A DNA stretch of 11,779 bases from an uncultured Chitinophaga sp. (lineage in GTDB: Bacteria; Bacteroidota; Bacteroidia; Chitinophagales; Chitinophagaceae), in assembly GCF_937874145.1 (NCBI RefSeq), contig NZ_CALNBI010000223.1, positions 1-11,779 on the forward strand, read 5' to 3'. Each line of letters starts with the position of its first letter. Position 1 is the stretch's first letter. The notes below the pieces were generated by a model that had not been told where the DNA came from, made no database searches, and was given only the letters and a program-made list of their open reading frames with translations. Below, piece by piece: positions 7,326-11,779 of the stretch. The position numbers were made by a program, and so were the translations under genes.

Positions 7326-7883
7326 TTATTTGCGGAGTTGCAGGGTGAGATCGCGCAGCGCTTCCAGCGCCCGGTGCGCCAGCTCCTTCACCTTCTCGTC
7401 GGTCAGGTTGCCCTGCTCGTCGAACTTTGACGGCGCGGCGGCCACAAGCCCCTCCGGCTTCGCGATCTGCTTCATGTCCAGGAACTGGAAAACGGGCTTG
7501 AATGCCAGCTGCATCCTCACCGTTCCCCACATCCCCGGCGTAGCGCCCATCAGGGCCACCGGTTTGTGCATCAACGGTGCATCCGTGCCCCGGCTCGCCC
7601 AGTCGATGGCGTTCTTCAATCCACCCGGAATAGAATAATTATACTCGGGAGACACGATCAGGAACGCATCCGCCCGCGCCAGCGCCTCACGCATCGCTAC
7701 GACCGACGGCGGCCGCTCCCCTGCGTCGAGGTCGGCGTTATATAATGGAACTTCATCAAATGTGACGATTTCGGAAGTCATCCCCGCCGGGAGATTGGCC
7801 AGGGCGGCGCGCAGCAGCGCCGTGTTGTATGAGCCTTTCCGGAGACTACCGGAAAGACCCGCAATATGTACGTTGGTACTCAT
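7326..7883 (-). CDS. NAD(P)H-dependent FMN reductase (SsuE/chromate-reductase-like)
   Basis: Cytoplasmic flavodoxin-fold enzyme of the NADPH-dependent FMN reductase family, which reduces FMN, quinones, azo compounds or chromate with NAD(P)H. The 185 residues match the family length. Visible motifs are IAGLSGSLRKGSYNTALL (7-24), the FMN phosphate loop, and SPEYNYSIPGGLKNAIDW (78-95), the flavin ring contact and dimer segment, plus ALMGATPGMWGTVRMQ (110-125). The frame is open further upstream to an ATG at 7994, but the extra 37 residues are hydrophobic and unlike the family. The ATG at 7881-7883 puts the first beta strand at the N terminus and lies about 22 nt after the likely transcription start, so it is the chosen start. 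It heads the minus-strand run leading into gnd. The real substrate cannot be told from sequence. Confidence 0.9.
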   Translation of the reverse strand: MSTNVHIAGLSGSLRKGSYNTALLRAALANLPAGMTSEIVTFDEVPLYNADLDAGERPPSVVAMREALARADAFLIVSPEYNYSIPGGLKNAIDWASRGTDAPLMHKPVALMGATPGMWGTVRMQLAFKPVFQFLDMKQIAKPEGLVAAAPSKFDEQGNLTDEKVKELAHRALEALRDLTLQLRK

Positions 7884-8183
7884 GTGGTTTGCAGTTCGAA
7901 CATCAACGCGGCAAAAATAGGTACAAAAAAGCATCAGGAAAAGGAAAAACGGGCGGAGGATGTATAGGAACGACGAAAACCAGCCACCAGACAAGCCGGC
8001 AGCCGGTTATGGGGTTTATGGATAACAGTCTTACCAATCTCCTCATCAACCGGAACAGGCACTGCCAACTTACCGGCAGGCGATGCCTAACCAGCTGATT
8101 GTTAATCGGTAACCCAATTTGGGTAAACGGTCGTTCTACTATAACAACTCCCGTGCCGCAGAATTTTTTATCTTGTCTCCGTT
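7884..8183. other. 300-bp divergent intergenic region with a 13-bp palindrome
   Basis: The gap separates the divergent FMN reductase and VOC genes. Beyond the reductase promoter box, the clearest element is ACCCAATTTGGGT at 8112-8124, a 6-bp inverted repeat around one central T, about 60 bp before the VOC start codon. It could be an operator for the VOC gene. No convincing TTTG/TAnnTTTG pair was found for the VOC gene; TATCTTGT at 8169-8176 is a partial match but would give an almost leaderless mRNA. No small gene with good coding signals was seen in this gap. Confidence 0.4.
7912..7919 (-). promoter_or_regulatory. candidate Bacteroidota -7 box for the FMN reductase gene
   Basis: On the minus strand the sequence reads TATTTTTG, an exact match to the TAnnTTTG -7 element of the Bacteroidota primary sigma factor. 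Nineteen bases upstream is a T-rich stretch that only loosely fits the TTTG -33 element. A transcription start near 7905 would give a leader of about 22 nt before the ATG at 7883. This may be the main promoter of the reductase-gnd-zwf-pgl run. Confidence 0.5.
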
Positions 8184-8633
8184 ATGAAAAAAGCGCTCCT
8201 CACCTGCCTGCTCGCCGGTATCGCTACCGCTGTTTCGGCCCAGCAGAAAACTAAGGCCACCCTCAACCACCTGGCCCTTTACGTCCAGCACCTGGAGAAA
8301 TCCACGGTTTTCTACCGCGACCTGGTGGGTCTCGACACCATTCCCGAACCCTTCCACGACGGCAAGCACACCTGGTTTTCCGTAGGCCCCAAAAGCCACT
8401 TGCATCTCATTGCCGGGGCCACGGCGCCCTACACGGGCGACCGCAACTCGCATATCTGCTTCAGCGTGCCCTCCGTAGAGGCGTTCATCGGTAAACTGGC
8501 GAAAGCCGGCATCCCGTTCATCAACTGGGCCGGCGAAAAAGGGAAAGTCACCAAACGGGTAGATGGCGTGCAGCAAATCTATCTCCAGGACCCCGACGGG
8601 TATTGGATCGAAGTGAACGACGCCAGGGAGTAG
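8184..8633 (+). CDS. exported VOC/glyoxalase-superfamily protein
   Basis: Small vicinal-oxygen-chelate fold protein, 149 residues, one paired beta-alpha-beta-beta-beta unit set. Residues 1-19 are a signal peptide (MKKALL, hydrophobic core, then TAVSA) with likely cleavage before Gln20, so the mature protein is about 130 residues in the periplasm. VOC signatures: LNHLALYVQHLEKSTVFYRDLVGL (first half), LHLIA (73-77), HICFSV (90-95) and YLQDPDGYWIEVND (133-146). Candidate metal ligands are His29, His74, His90 and Glu143, the pattern seen in glyoxalase I and fosfomycin-resistance-type proteins. Substrate is unknown; most relatives of this fold are cytoplasmic, so export is noteworthy. No clear promoter was seen. 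The stop codon lies 3 bp from the stop of the convergent SGNH hydrolase gene. Confidence 0.9.
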   Translation: MKKALLTCLLAGIATAVSAQQKTKATLNHLALYVQHLEKSTVFYRDLVGLDTIPEPFHDGKHTWFSVGPKSHLHLIAGATAPYTGDRNSHICFSVPSVEAFIGKLAKAGIPFINWAGEKGKVTKRVDGVQQIYLQDPDGYWIEVNDARE

Positions 8634-8645
8634 CCTTTACTCCTT
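8625..8645. other. hairpin spanning two convergent stop codons
   Basis: AGGGAGTA (8625-8632) pairs with TACTCCTT (8638-8645) around GCCTT, an 8-bp stem with one wobble pair. It covers the TAG of the VOC gene (8631-8633) and the TAA of the SGNH gene (8637-8639). Neither side has a T-run, so it may protect both mRNA 3' ends rather than terminate transcription strongly. The pairing may also be chance, because both stop-codon contexts are coding. Confidence 0.3.
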
Positions 8646-9959
8646 CACGAGCCGGAACCGGTGGGGAACCGGTGTGCGCAACGCCGCCGGGATCACCGAG
8701 GCTTCCGCGAATTCCTTCACGATCTCCGCTTCGCGGGGCTTGTTTTTCCGGTATGCGATCACGCGTTTGATATTGGTGGAATCCAGGCCCGAAGCGCCGG
8801 GGTTGGCCGTGAACGCATCGAGGTCTTTGGAGAACCGGTGCTCCACCAGTTTTATATCGCGGAGGAGTTTTTCCAGTTTCCAGGCTTCGGCCATATGCTT
8901 CTGCACCTCCAGTGCTTGCCTGTATTGCGGAGTGCTTGTTATTTCGGCGAGGTTTAACCCTCTTTCCAGGGCGCCGGAAAAATAGGACCCGATCTTTTCA
9001 TCATCTATATATAAAGCATAATTGCCCGGTTCGATATAATGCACGAACAGCATCTCACGGCTGATGTCGTTGATGATGGGCGCCAGCTGCAGGGCTGCCT
9101 GCTGGTCGGCCCGAAGCGGGAACGGCAGTGCCGATTCCAGCATGGTGAATGAAATTTCCTTTTTATCGCGCTTCAGGCCGGAGATCTTGCAGAATTTGCT
9201 TTTTCCCTGACTGGAAGCAGTCGTTTTATCGATTACCATATACGACACAAACGGTTCCGATTTCATGGTTTTCAACCAGTCCCAACCCATGAGCAGATGT
9301 CCAGGACCGGCGGGATGGATGCGGTCTTTACTCACGATTGTGGCCGTGGAATCGGTCGACTGCGCCAGTTTGTTTTTCTCCACCATCATCCCCCAATAAT
9401 CCACCAGCGGCAGCTGATGCTTTTTCGCTACGCTTTTCACGAATTCGCCGCATTCCTTCAGCGCGTCGTTGGCCCCGAAGTTATTGGTGCCGGCCATTTT
9501 GGAAGTCTGGTCGTAGATGGAAGGCGTTTGCAGGATGACCTTCACCTTCGCGGCGAGCAGCAGGGTAACGAGGCTGTCGAGGTTGCGTTTGTAGGCAGAA
9601 ATGGCTTCCTGTTGCTTTTCGCGGATGCCCGGTTCGCTTTTACGGCGCGGGTCGTACAGCGGGCGGTTGATGTCGTTCATCCCTATCATCACCACCACAT
9701 GCGTGGGCTTATGGGAAAGGATATCGTGCTGCAATCGGCGGATCATGCCCGAAGCCACATCCCCGCTGATCCCTCCGTTGAAGAACTGCACGTTTTGCGT
9801 TGGGAAGCGGGTGGCGTAATACAAGGCTACGTTATGCCAGTAATCGCCATTATGGGTGATGCTGTTGCCGGAGAAAACAACACGGTCGCCGTTCTTGAAA
9901 TACTGTGCCGACGCTGCGTGGAATGCCAGCAGGAGGAAAATGAGAATTCGTGTACGCAT
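8637..9959 (-). CDS. exported SGNH/GDSL-family hydrolase, candidate carbohydrate esterase
   Basis: Serine esterase of the SGNH fold, probably a periplasmic or surface deacetylase of plant polysaccharide. The 440 residues begin with a signal peptide (MRTRILIFLLLAFHAASA, cleavage before Gln19). The four SGNH blocks are present: FSGNSIT (29-35, nucleophile Ser33), NGGISGD (61-67), MIGMNDIN (91-98, block III Gly/Asn) and KDRIHPAG (211-218, catalytic Asp212 and His215). The catalytic domain ends near 240; about 200 further residues form a second part with helical stretches around 340-380 and no motif I recognise. An in-frame GTG at 9981-9983 would add 8 residues but spoils the signal peptide, so the ATG at 9957-9959 is chosen. 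It is divergent from a GH105 gene, which suggests rhamnogalacturonan acetylesterase activity; that substrate is inferred only from context. Confidence 0.9.
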   Translation of the reverse strand: MRTRILIFLLLAFHAASAQYFKNGDRVVFSGNSITHNGDYWHNVALYYATRFPTQNVQFFNGGISGDVASGMIRRLQHDILSHKPTHVVVMIGMNDINRPLYDPRRKSEPGIREKQQEAISAYKRNLDSLVTLLLAAKVKVILQTPSIYDQTSKMAGTNNFGANDALKECGEFVKSVAKKHQLPLVDYWGMMVEKNKLAQSTDSTATIVSKDRIHPAGPGHLLMGWDWLKTMKSEPFVSYMVIDKTTASSQGKSKFCKISGLKRDKKEISFTMLESALPFPLRADQQAALQLAPIINDISREMLFVHYIEPGNYALYIDDEKIGSYFSGALERGLNLAEITSTPQYRQALEVQKHMAEAWKLEKLLRDIKLVEHRFSKDLDAFTANPGASGLDSTNIKRVIAYRKNKPREAEIVKEFAEASVIPAALRTPVPHRFRLVKE

Positions 9960-9983
9960 GGTAGGATGATAAAGGTTCCGCAC

Positions 9984-9991
9984 CCAATATA
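9984..9991 (-). promoter_or_regulatory. weak candidate -7 box for the SGNH hydrolase gene
   Basis: The minus strand reads TATATTGG, one mismatch from TAnnTTTG, about 25 bp before the ATG at 9959. A start near 9977 would leave an 18-nt leader. No good TTTG element lies 19-21 bp upstream. The alternative is read-through from the stronger -7 box at 10118-10125, which would have to pass the terminator at 10033-10068. Confidence 0.3.
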
Positions 9992-10032
9992 CGCAACCCG
10001 GATTTTATATCCACTCCGGATGGGCGATGTAC

Positions 10033-10068
10033 AAAAAAAAGAAAGCACATCCGGGGGAGATGCGCTTT
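10033..10068 (-). terminator. intrinsic terminator on the minus strand, with no gene before it
   Basis: On the minus strand AAAGCGCATC (10068-10059) pairs with GATGTGCTTT (10051-10042) around a 7-nt loop, a 10-bp stem with one G-U wobble, followed by C and eight T (10040-10033). This is a textbook Rho-independent terminator. It lies 74 bp before the SGNH start codon and no coding region lies upstream of it on this strand within the gap. A competing hairpin TGCG-AAAG-CGCA (10072-10061) shares bases with the left arm, so the terminator stem and this small hairpin exclude each other. Confidence 0.8.
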
Positions 10069-10112
10069 CGCAGAGGGGATTGGGGGAAAACAAACAGTAG
10101 TTATCAGACTAG
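10033..10112 (-). ncRNA. candidate ~80-nt small RNA or attenuator leader
   Basis: A near-ideal -7 box on the minus strand (10125-10118) would start a transcript near 10112, which would end at the terminator at 10033. The predicted RNA is about 80 nt, begins with a U/A-rich single-stranded part containing a CCCCC run and a CCCC run, and ends with the terminator stem. No ATG- or GTG-started reading frame of useful length is present, so a leader peptide is unlikely. It could be a free small RNA, or the 5' leader of the SGNH hydrolase mRNA with conditional termination. No match to a known RNA family is claimed. Confidence 0.4.
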
Positions 10113-10117
10113 CGATA

Positions 10118-10125
10118 CAAAAGTA
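10118..10125 (-). promoter_or_regulatory. candidate Bacteroidota -7 box driving the small RNA or SGNH leader
   Basis: The minus strand reads TACTTTTG, an exact match to TAnnTTTG. A T-rich stretch containing TGTTTTTC lies about 20 bp upstream and loosely fits the -33 element. The spacer is unusually G-rich (GGGGGAGGGG). Confidence 0.5.
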
Positions 10126-10168
10126 GGCCCCTCCCCCAAGAAAAACACGAGTACAACCGCTGATTCCT

Positions 10169-10183
10169 GAAATACCGTATTTC
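10169..10183. promoter_or_regulatory. 15-bp palindrome, candidate operator
   Basis: GAAATAC and GTATTTC form a perfect 7-bp inverted repeat around one central C. It lies 14 bp upstream of the candidate -33 element of the GH105 gene, a position suited to an activator, and about 44 bp upstream of the minus-strand -7 box. The regulator is unknown. Confidence 0.5.
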
Positions 10184-10196
10184 TACGCAACGCGCA

Positions 10197-10228
10197 TTTG
10201 TGGTTTTGCAAACGTTTGCATACATTGT
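10197..10228 (+). promoter_or_regulatory. candidate promoter of the GH105 gene
   Basis: TTTG at 10197-10200 is followed after exactly 20 bp by TACATTGT at 10221-10228, which matches the first six defined positions of TAnnTTTG less well at its 3' end. The spacing is ideal for the Bacteroidota primary sigma factor. A start near 10234 would give a leader of about 18 nt before the ATG at 10252. The whole spacer is occupied by a perfect 14-bp operator-like palindrome. Confidence 0.5.
10207..10220. promoter_or_regulatory. LacI/GalR-family-type operator
   Basis: TGCAAACGTTTGCA is a perfect 14-bp palindrome with a central CG, the form bound by many LacI/GalR repressors (TGnAAnCGnTTnCA). It sits between the proposed -33 and -7 elements of the GH105 promoter, so a bound repressor would block RNA polymerase. 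A second looser dyad, TGCAT-N8-ATGCA (10217-10234), overlaps the -7 box and start region. No LacI-family gene is in the window, so the regulator must be encoded elsewhere. Confidence 0.65.
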
Positions 10229-10251
10229 GATGCATTCAAATTCCGCATGTT

Positions 10252-11382
10252 ATGAAAATGAGCCTTTTGAAGGGTATCGCCGGGCTGCTGATGCTTCCGG
10301 CGGCCCTGTCGGCACAGTCGGGCAAGAACGCCCTCCGCAATTTTCCCGCCGGCGCCACGCCGGAAGAAATCGGCAACAAGGTAGCCGCCCGGTTCATCGC
10401 CACACCGCACACCAACTTCGGCCGGCCCTATCCGCCCAGGGTCATCACTTATCCCGAAACCTGCACCTGGTACGGCGCGCTTACTTTCGCGCAGATCACC
10501 GGCAATACGGAACTCCGCCAGCAACTGGCCCGCCGCTTCGAGCCGCTCTTCGGCGCCCGGGATACCCTCATCCCCGTTCCGGACCACGTAGACTACACCG
10601 TTTTCGGCTCCGTGCCCCTCGAGCTCTATCTCCAAACGAAAGAAGACCGCTACCTCCGGCTAGGCAAACACATCGCCGACAAGCAATGGGGCCCGCCGGA
10701 AGGGAAAAGGGTAGTGCCCGCCAGCCACCGATTTTACAGCCAGGGCTACACCTGGCAAACACGCCTCTGGATCGACGATATGTTCATGATTACCGCGGTG
10801 CAGTCGCAGGCAACCCGCGCCACGGGCGACCGCTCCTACATCGACCGCGCCGCCAATGAAATGATCCTCTACCTGGATTCCCTCCAGCAACCCAACGGCC
10901 TGTTTTACCATGCCCCTTCCGCCCCCTTCTACTGGGGCCGCGGCAACGGCTGGATGGCCGCCGGGATGGCCGAGCTGCTGCGATCCGTCCCGAAAAACAA
11001 TCCCAACCGCCCCCGCATCCTCCAGGCCTACCGCAACATGATGGCTTCGTTGCTGAAGTACCAGTCGGCCGACGGTATGTGGCACCAGCTGGTCGACGAT
11101 CCCGATTCCTGGAAAGAGACCTCCTGCACGGGGATGTTCGCTTTCGCCATGATCACCGGCGTCAAAAACGGCTGGCTGGAGGCAAAAACCTACGGCCCTG
11201 CCGCCCGCAAAGCCTGGCTGTCGCTCATCACCTACCTCGATGAAAACGCCGATATCCGCAACGTCTGCGAGGGCACGAACATGAAAAACGATCATCAATA
11301 TTACCTCGACCGCAAGCGCCTTACCGGCGACCTGCATGGTCAGGCCCCGCTGCTGTGGTGCGCTACGGCCCTGCTCCGTTAG
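10252..11382 (+). CDS. GH105 unsaturated rhamnogalacturonyl hydrolase (YteR/YesR-like), exported
   Basis: Hydrolyses the unsaturated uronic acid from the end of oligosaccharides made by pectin or rhamnogalacturonan lyases. The 376 residues are the length of YteR and fit an (alpha/alpha)6 barrel. Residues 1-21 are a signal peptide (ends PAALSA, cleavage before Gln22), so it acts in the periplasm. Family features: DHVDYTVFGSVPLELY (111-126), the catalytic-type Asp in RLWIDDMFMI (171-180), FYHAPS (218-223), FYWGRGNGWMAAG (226-238) and GDLHGQAPLLW (359-369). An ATG at 10258 is a possible alternative start with little effect. It is divergent from the SGNH hydrolase and has its own terminator. Upstream elements suggest LacI-type repression. 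GH88 enzymes share the fold, but the length and motifs favour GH105. Exact substrate (rhamnogalacturonan, ulvan-like or other) is not certain. Confidence 0.93.
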   Translation: MKMSLLKGIAGLLMLPAALSAQSGKNALRNFPAGATPEEIGNKVAARFIATPHTNFGRPYPPRVITYPETCTWYGALTFAQITGNTELRQQLARRFEPLFGARDTLIPVPDHVDYTVFGSVPLELYLQTKEDRYLRLGKHIADKQWGPPEGKRVVPASHRFYSQGYTWQTRLWIDDMFMITAVQSQATRATGDRSYIDRAANEMILYLDSLQQPNGLFYHAPSAPFYWGRGNGWMAAGMAELLRSVPKNNPNRPRILQAYRNMMASLLKYQSADGMWHQLVDDPDSWKETSCTGMFAFAMITGVKNGWLEAKTYGPAARKAWLSLITYLDENADIRNVCEGTNMKNDHQYYLDRKRLTGDLHGQAPLLWCATALLR

Positions 11383-11407
11383 TTTCGGTCATATCCTACC
11401 GTAAAGA

Positions 11408-11443
11408 AACGCCAGGGCACTGAGGCCCCGGCGTTTTTTCTTT
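11408..11443 (+). terminator. intrinsic terminator after the GH105 gene
   Basis: AACGCCAGGGC (11408-11418) pairs with GCCCCGGCGTT (11425-11435) around ACTGAG, an 11-bp stem with one mismatch, followed by a T-run (TTTTCTTT). It begins 26 bp after the GH105 stop codon. Confidence 0.85.
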
Positions 11444-11464
11444 CACTCAGGGCTACTTTGTTCG

Positions 11465-11485
11465 CTGTTCGCGAATCGCGAACAG
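11465..11485. repeat. 21-bp perfect palindrome with one central base
   Basis: CTGTTCGCGA (11465-11474) is exactly inverted as TCGCGAACAG (11476-11485) around a single A. There is no T-run next to it, so it is not a terminator. Its length and symmetry fit a protein-binding site or a small cruciform. It lies between two inward-facing terminators. Confidence 0.6.
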
Positions 11486-11553
11486 ATTATTCGTATCTCC
11501 GAAAGAGGAAGAACCGGCTTCATTGCCAGTCAGATTAGAAAATTTGCCATCGC

Positions 11554-11718
11554 GTTGTAATCGCACGCTAATCACGTTGTAATCGTATGCAAATTGTATT
11601 GTAATCGTATGCTCATTGTACAGTCATTGCGTTGTTACATTCCTCTAACCGTCCTTTAGCCGTCCTCCAGACGCCCGTTTACCTGGGGCTAGACGTCCTG
11701 TAACTGCCCTTACACCCT
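11554..11718. repeat. degenerate 11-bp tandem repeat, 15 units in register
   Basis: From 11554 to 11718 the sequence divides into fifteen consecutive 11-bp units without any insertion or deletion. The consensus is about NYTGTAAYCGT. Hand tally over units: position 5 is T in 12 of 15, position 7 is a purine in all 15 (A in 12), position 9 is a pyrimidine in 14, position 10 is G in 11. Units 1-8 are A/T-rich (GTTGTAATCGT type), units 9-15 C-rich (CCTCTAACCGT type). Units 1, 3 and 5 share TTGTAATCG, giving a 22-bp higher-order period at the left. The preceding 11 bp (11543-11553, TTTGCCATCGC) look like a further decayed unit. The unit length is not a multiple of three and no frame stays open, so it is not coding. 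Confidence 0.65.
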
Positions 11719-11752
11719 AAAAAAAACCTCCCGAACGCGAGTCCGGGAGGTT
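11719..11752 (-). terminator. intrinsic terminator on the minus strand for a gene beyond the right edge
   Basis: AACCTCCCG (11725-11733) and CGGGAGGTT (11744-11752) form a perfect 9-bp stem around a 10-nt loop. On the minus strand it is followed by eight T (11726-11719), two of which can also pair in the stem. It should end a transcript entering from the right of the window. The 27 bases to the right edge hold no stop codon in any minus frame and no recognisable tRNA or rRNA end, so they are probably a 3' untranslated region or the end of an RNA gene. Confidence 0.8.
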
Positions 11753-11779
11753 GGGGCACAAACATGGAATCTGTACGAC

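Noticed and set aside
7884..7994. N-terminal extension of the FMN reductase to an ATG at 7994
   Set aside because: The added 37 residues are unlike the family, the first conserved strand would be buried inside, and the best promoter box (7912-7919) lies inside the extension.
8118..8144. TTTG followed by TACTATAA as a promoter for the VOC gene
   Set aside because: The spacing is 15 bp, too short for the Bacteroidota pattern, and the second box lacks TTTG.
9960..9983. GTG start 8 codons upstream for the SGNH hydrolase
   Set aside because: The ATG at 9957-9959 gives a normal signal peptide; the extra residues add a His/Pro/Tyr-containing lead that does not fit.
10660..11337. 225-codon open frame on the minus strand opposite the GH105 gene
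   Set aside because: Low-complexity Gly/Val/Ala composition and full overlap with a well-supported glycoside hydrolase.
11554..11718. CRISPR array reading of the short repeats
   Set aside because: The units are contiguous and only 11 bp long, with no conserved repeat separated by unique spacers and no cas gene in view.
11753..11779. 3' end of a tRNA, tmRNA or protein gene at the right edge
   Set aside because: Read on the minus strand, no CCA-type acceptor end is seen and no frame has a stop before the terminator; 27 bases are too few to call anything.

Overview
The window looks like a piece of a GC-rich Bacteroidota chromosome, plausibly Chitinophaga-like. The clues are: no clear Shine-Dalgarno sequences; several promoter boxes close to the Bacteroidota pattern TTTG-N19-21-TAnnTTTG; three exported proteins whose signal peptides all end in Ala with Gln as first mature residue; and a gnd-zwf-pgl gene order. 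No mobile element, CRISPR array, tRNA or rRNA gene was recognised. The genus is inference.

Layout, left to right. (1) 2-1030, plus strand: the C-terminal third of an RND (HAE1/AcrB-type) efflux pump, cut by the window edge. It meets the next gene tail to tail with overlapping stop codons. (2) 7883-1027, minus strand, read right to left: an NAD(P)H-dependent FMN reductase, then gnd, zwf and pgl (the oxidative pentose phosphate pathway), then a KefF-like flavoprotein and a KefC-like K+/H+ antiporter. All six point the same way with gaps of 52, 15, 3, 79 and 18 bp, so they could form one redox and electrophile-stress unit: NADPH production beside NAD(P)H-using flavoproteins and a ligand-gated K+ efflux system. 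(3) 8184-8633, plus: a small exported VOC/glyoxalase-fold protein. (4) 9959-8637, minus: an exported SGNH/GDSL hydrolase. (5) 10252-11382, plus: an exported GH105 unsaturated rhamnogalacturonyl hydrolase. The hydrolase and the GH105 enzyme are divergent and fit rhamnogalacturonan (pectin) breakdown. (6) 11383-11779: a gene-free tail.

The most unusual parts are non-coding. The 292-bp gap between the SGNH and GH105 genes holds a perfect 14-bp LacI-type operator inside the spacer of a candidate GH105 promoter, a second near-perfect palindrome, and, on the minus strand, a good -7 box followed about 80 nt later by a strong intrinsic terminator with no gene between them. That is a candidate small RNA or leader attenuator. 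The tail after GH105 holds two inward-facing terminators enclosing a 21-bp palindrome and a degenerate 11-bp tandem array of at least 15 units in exact register, which I cannot assign to a known element.
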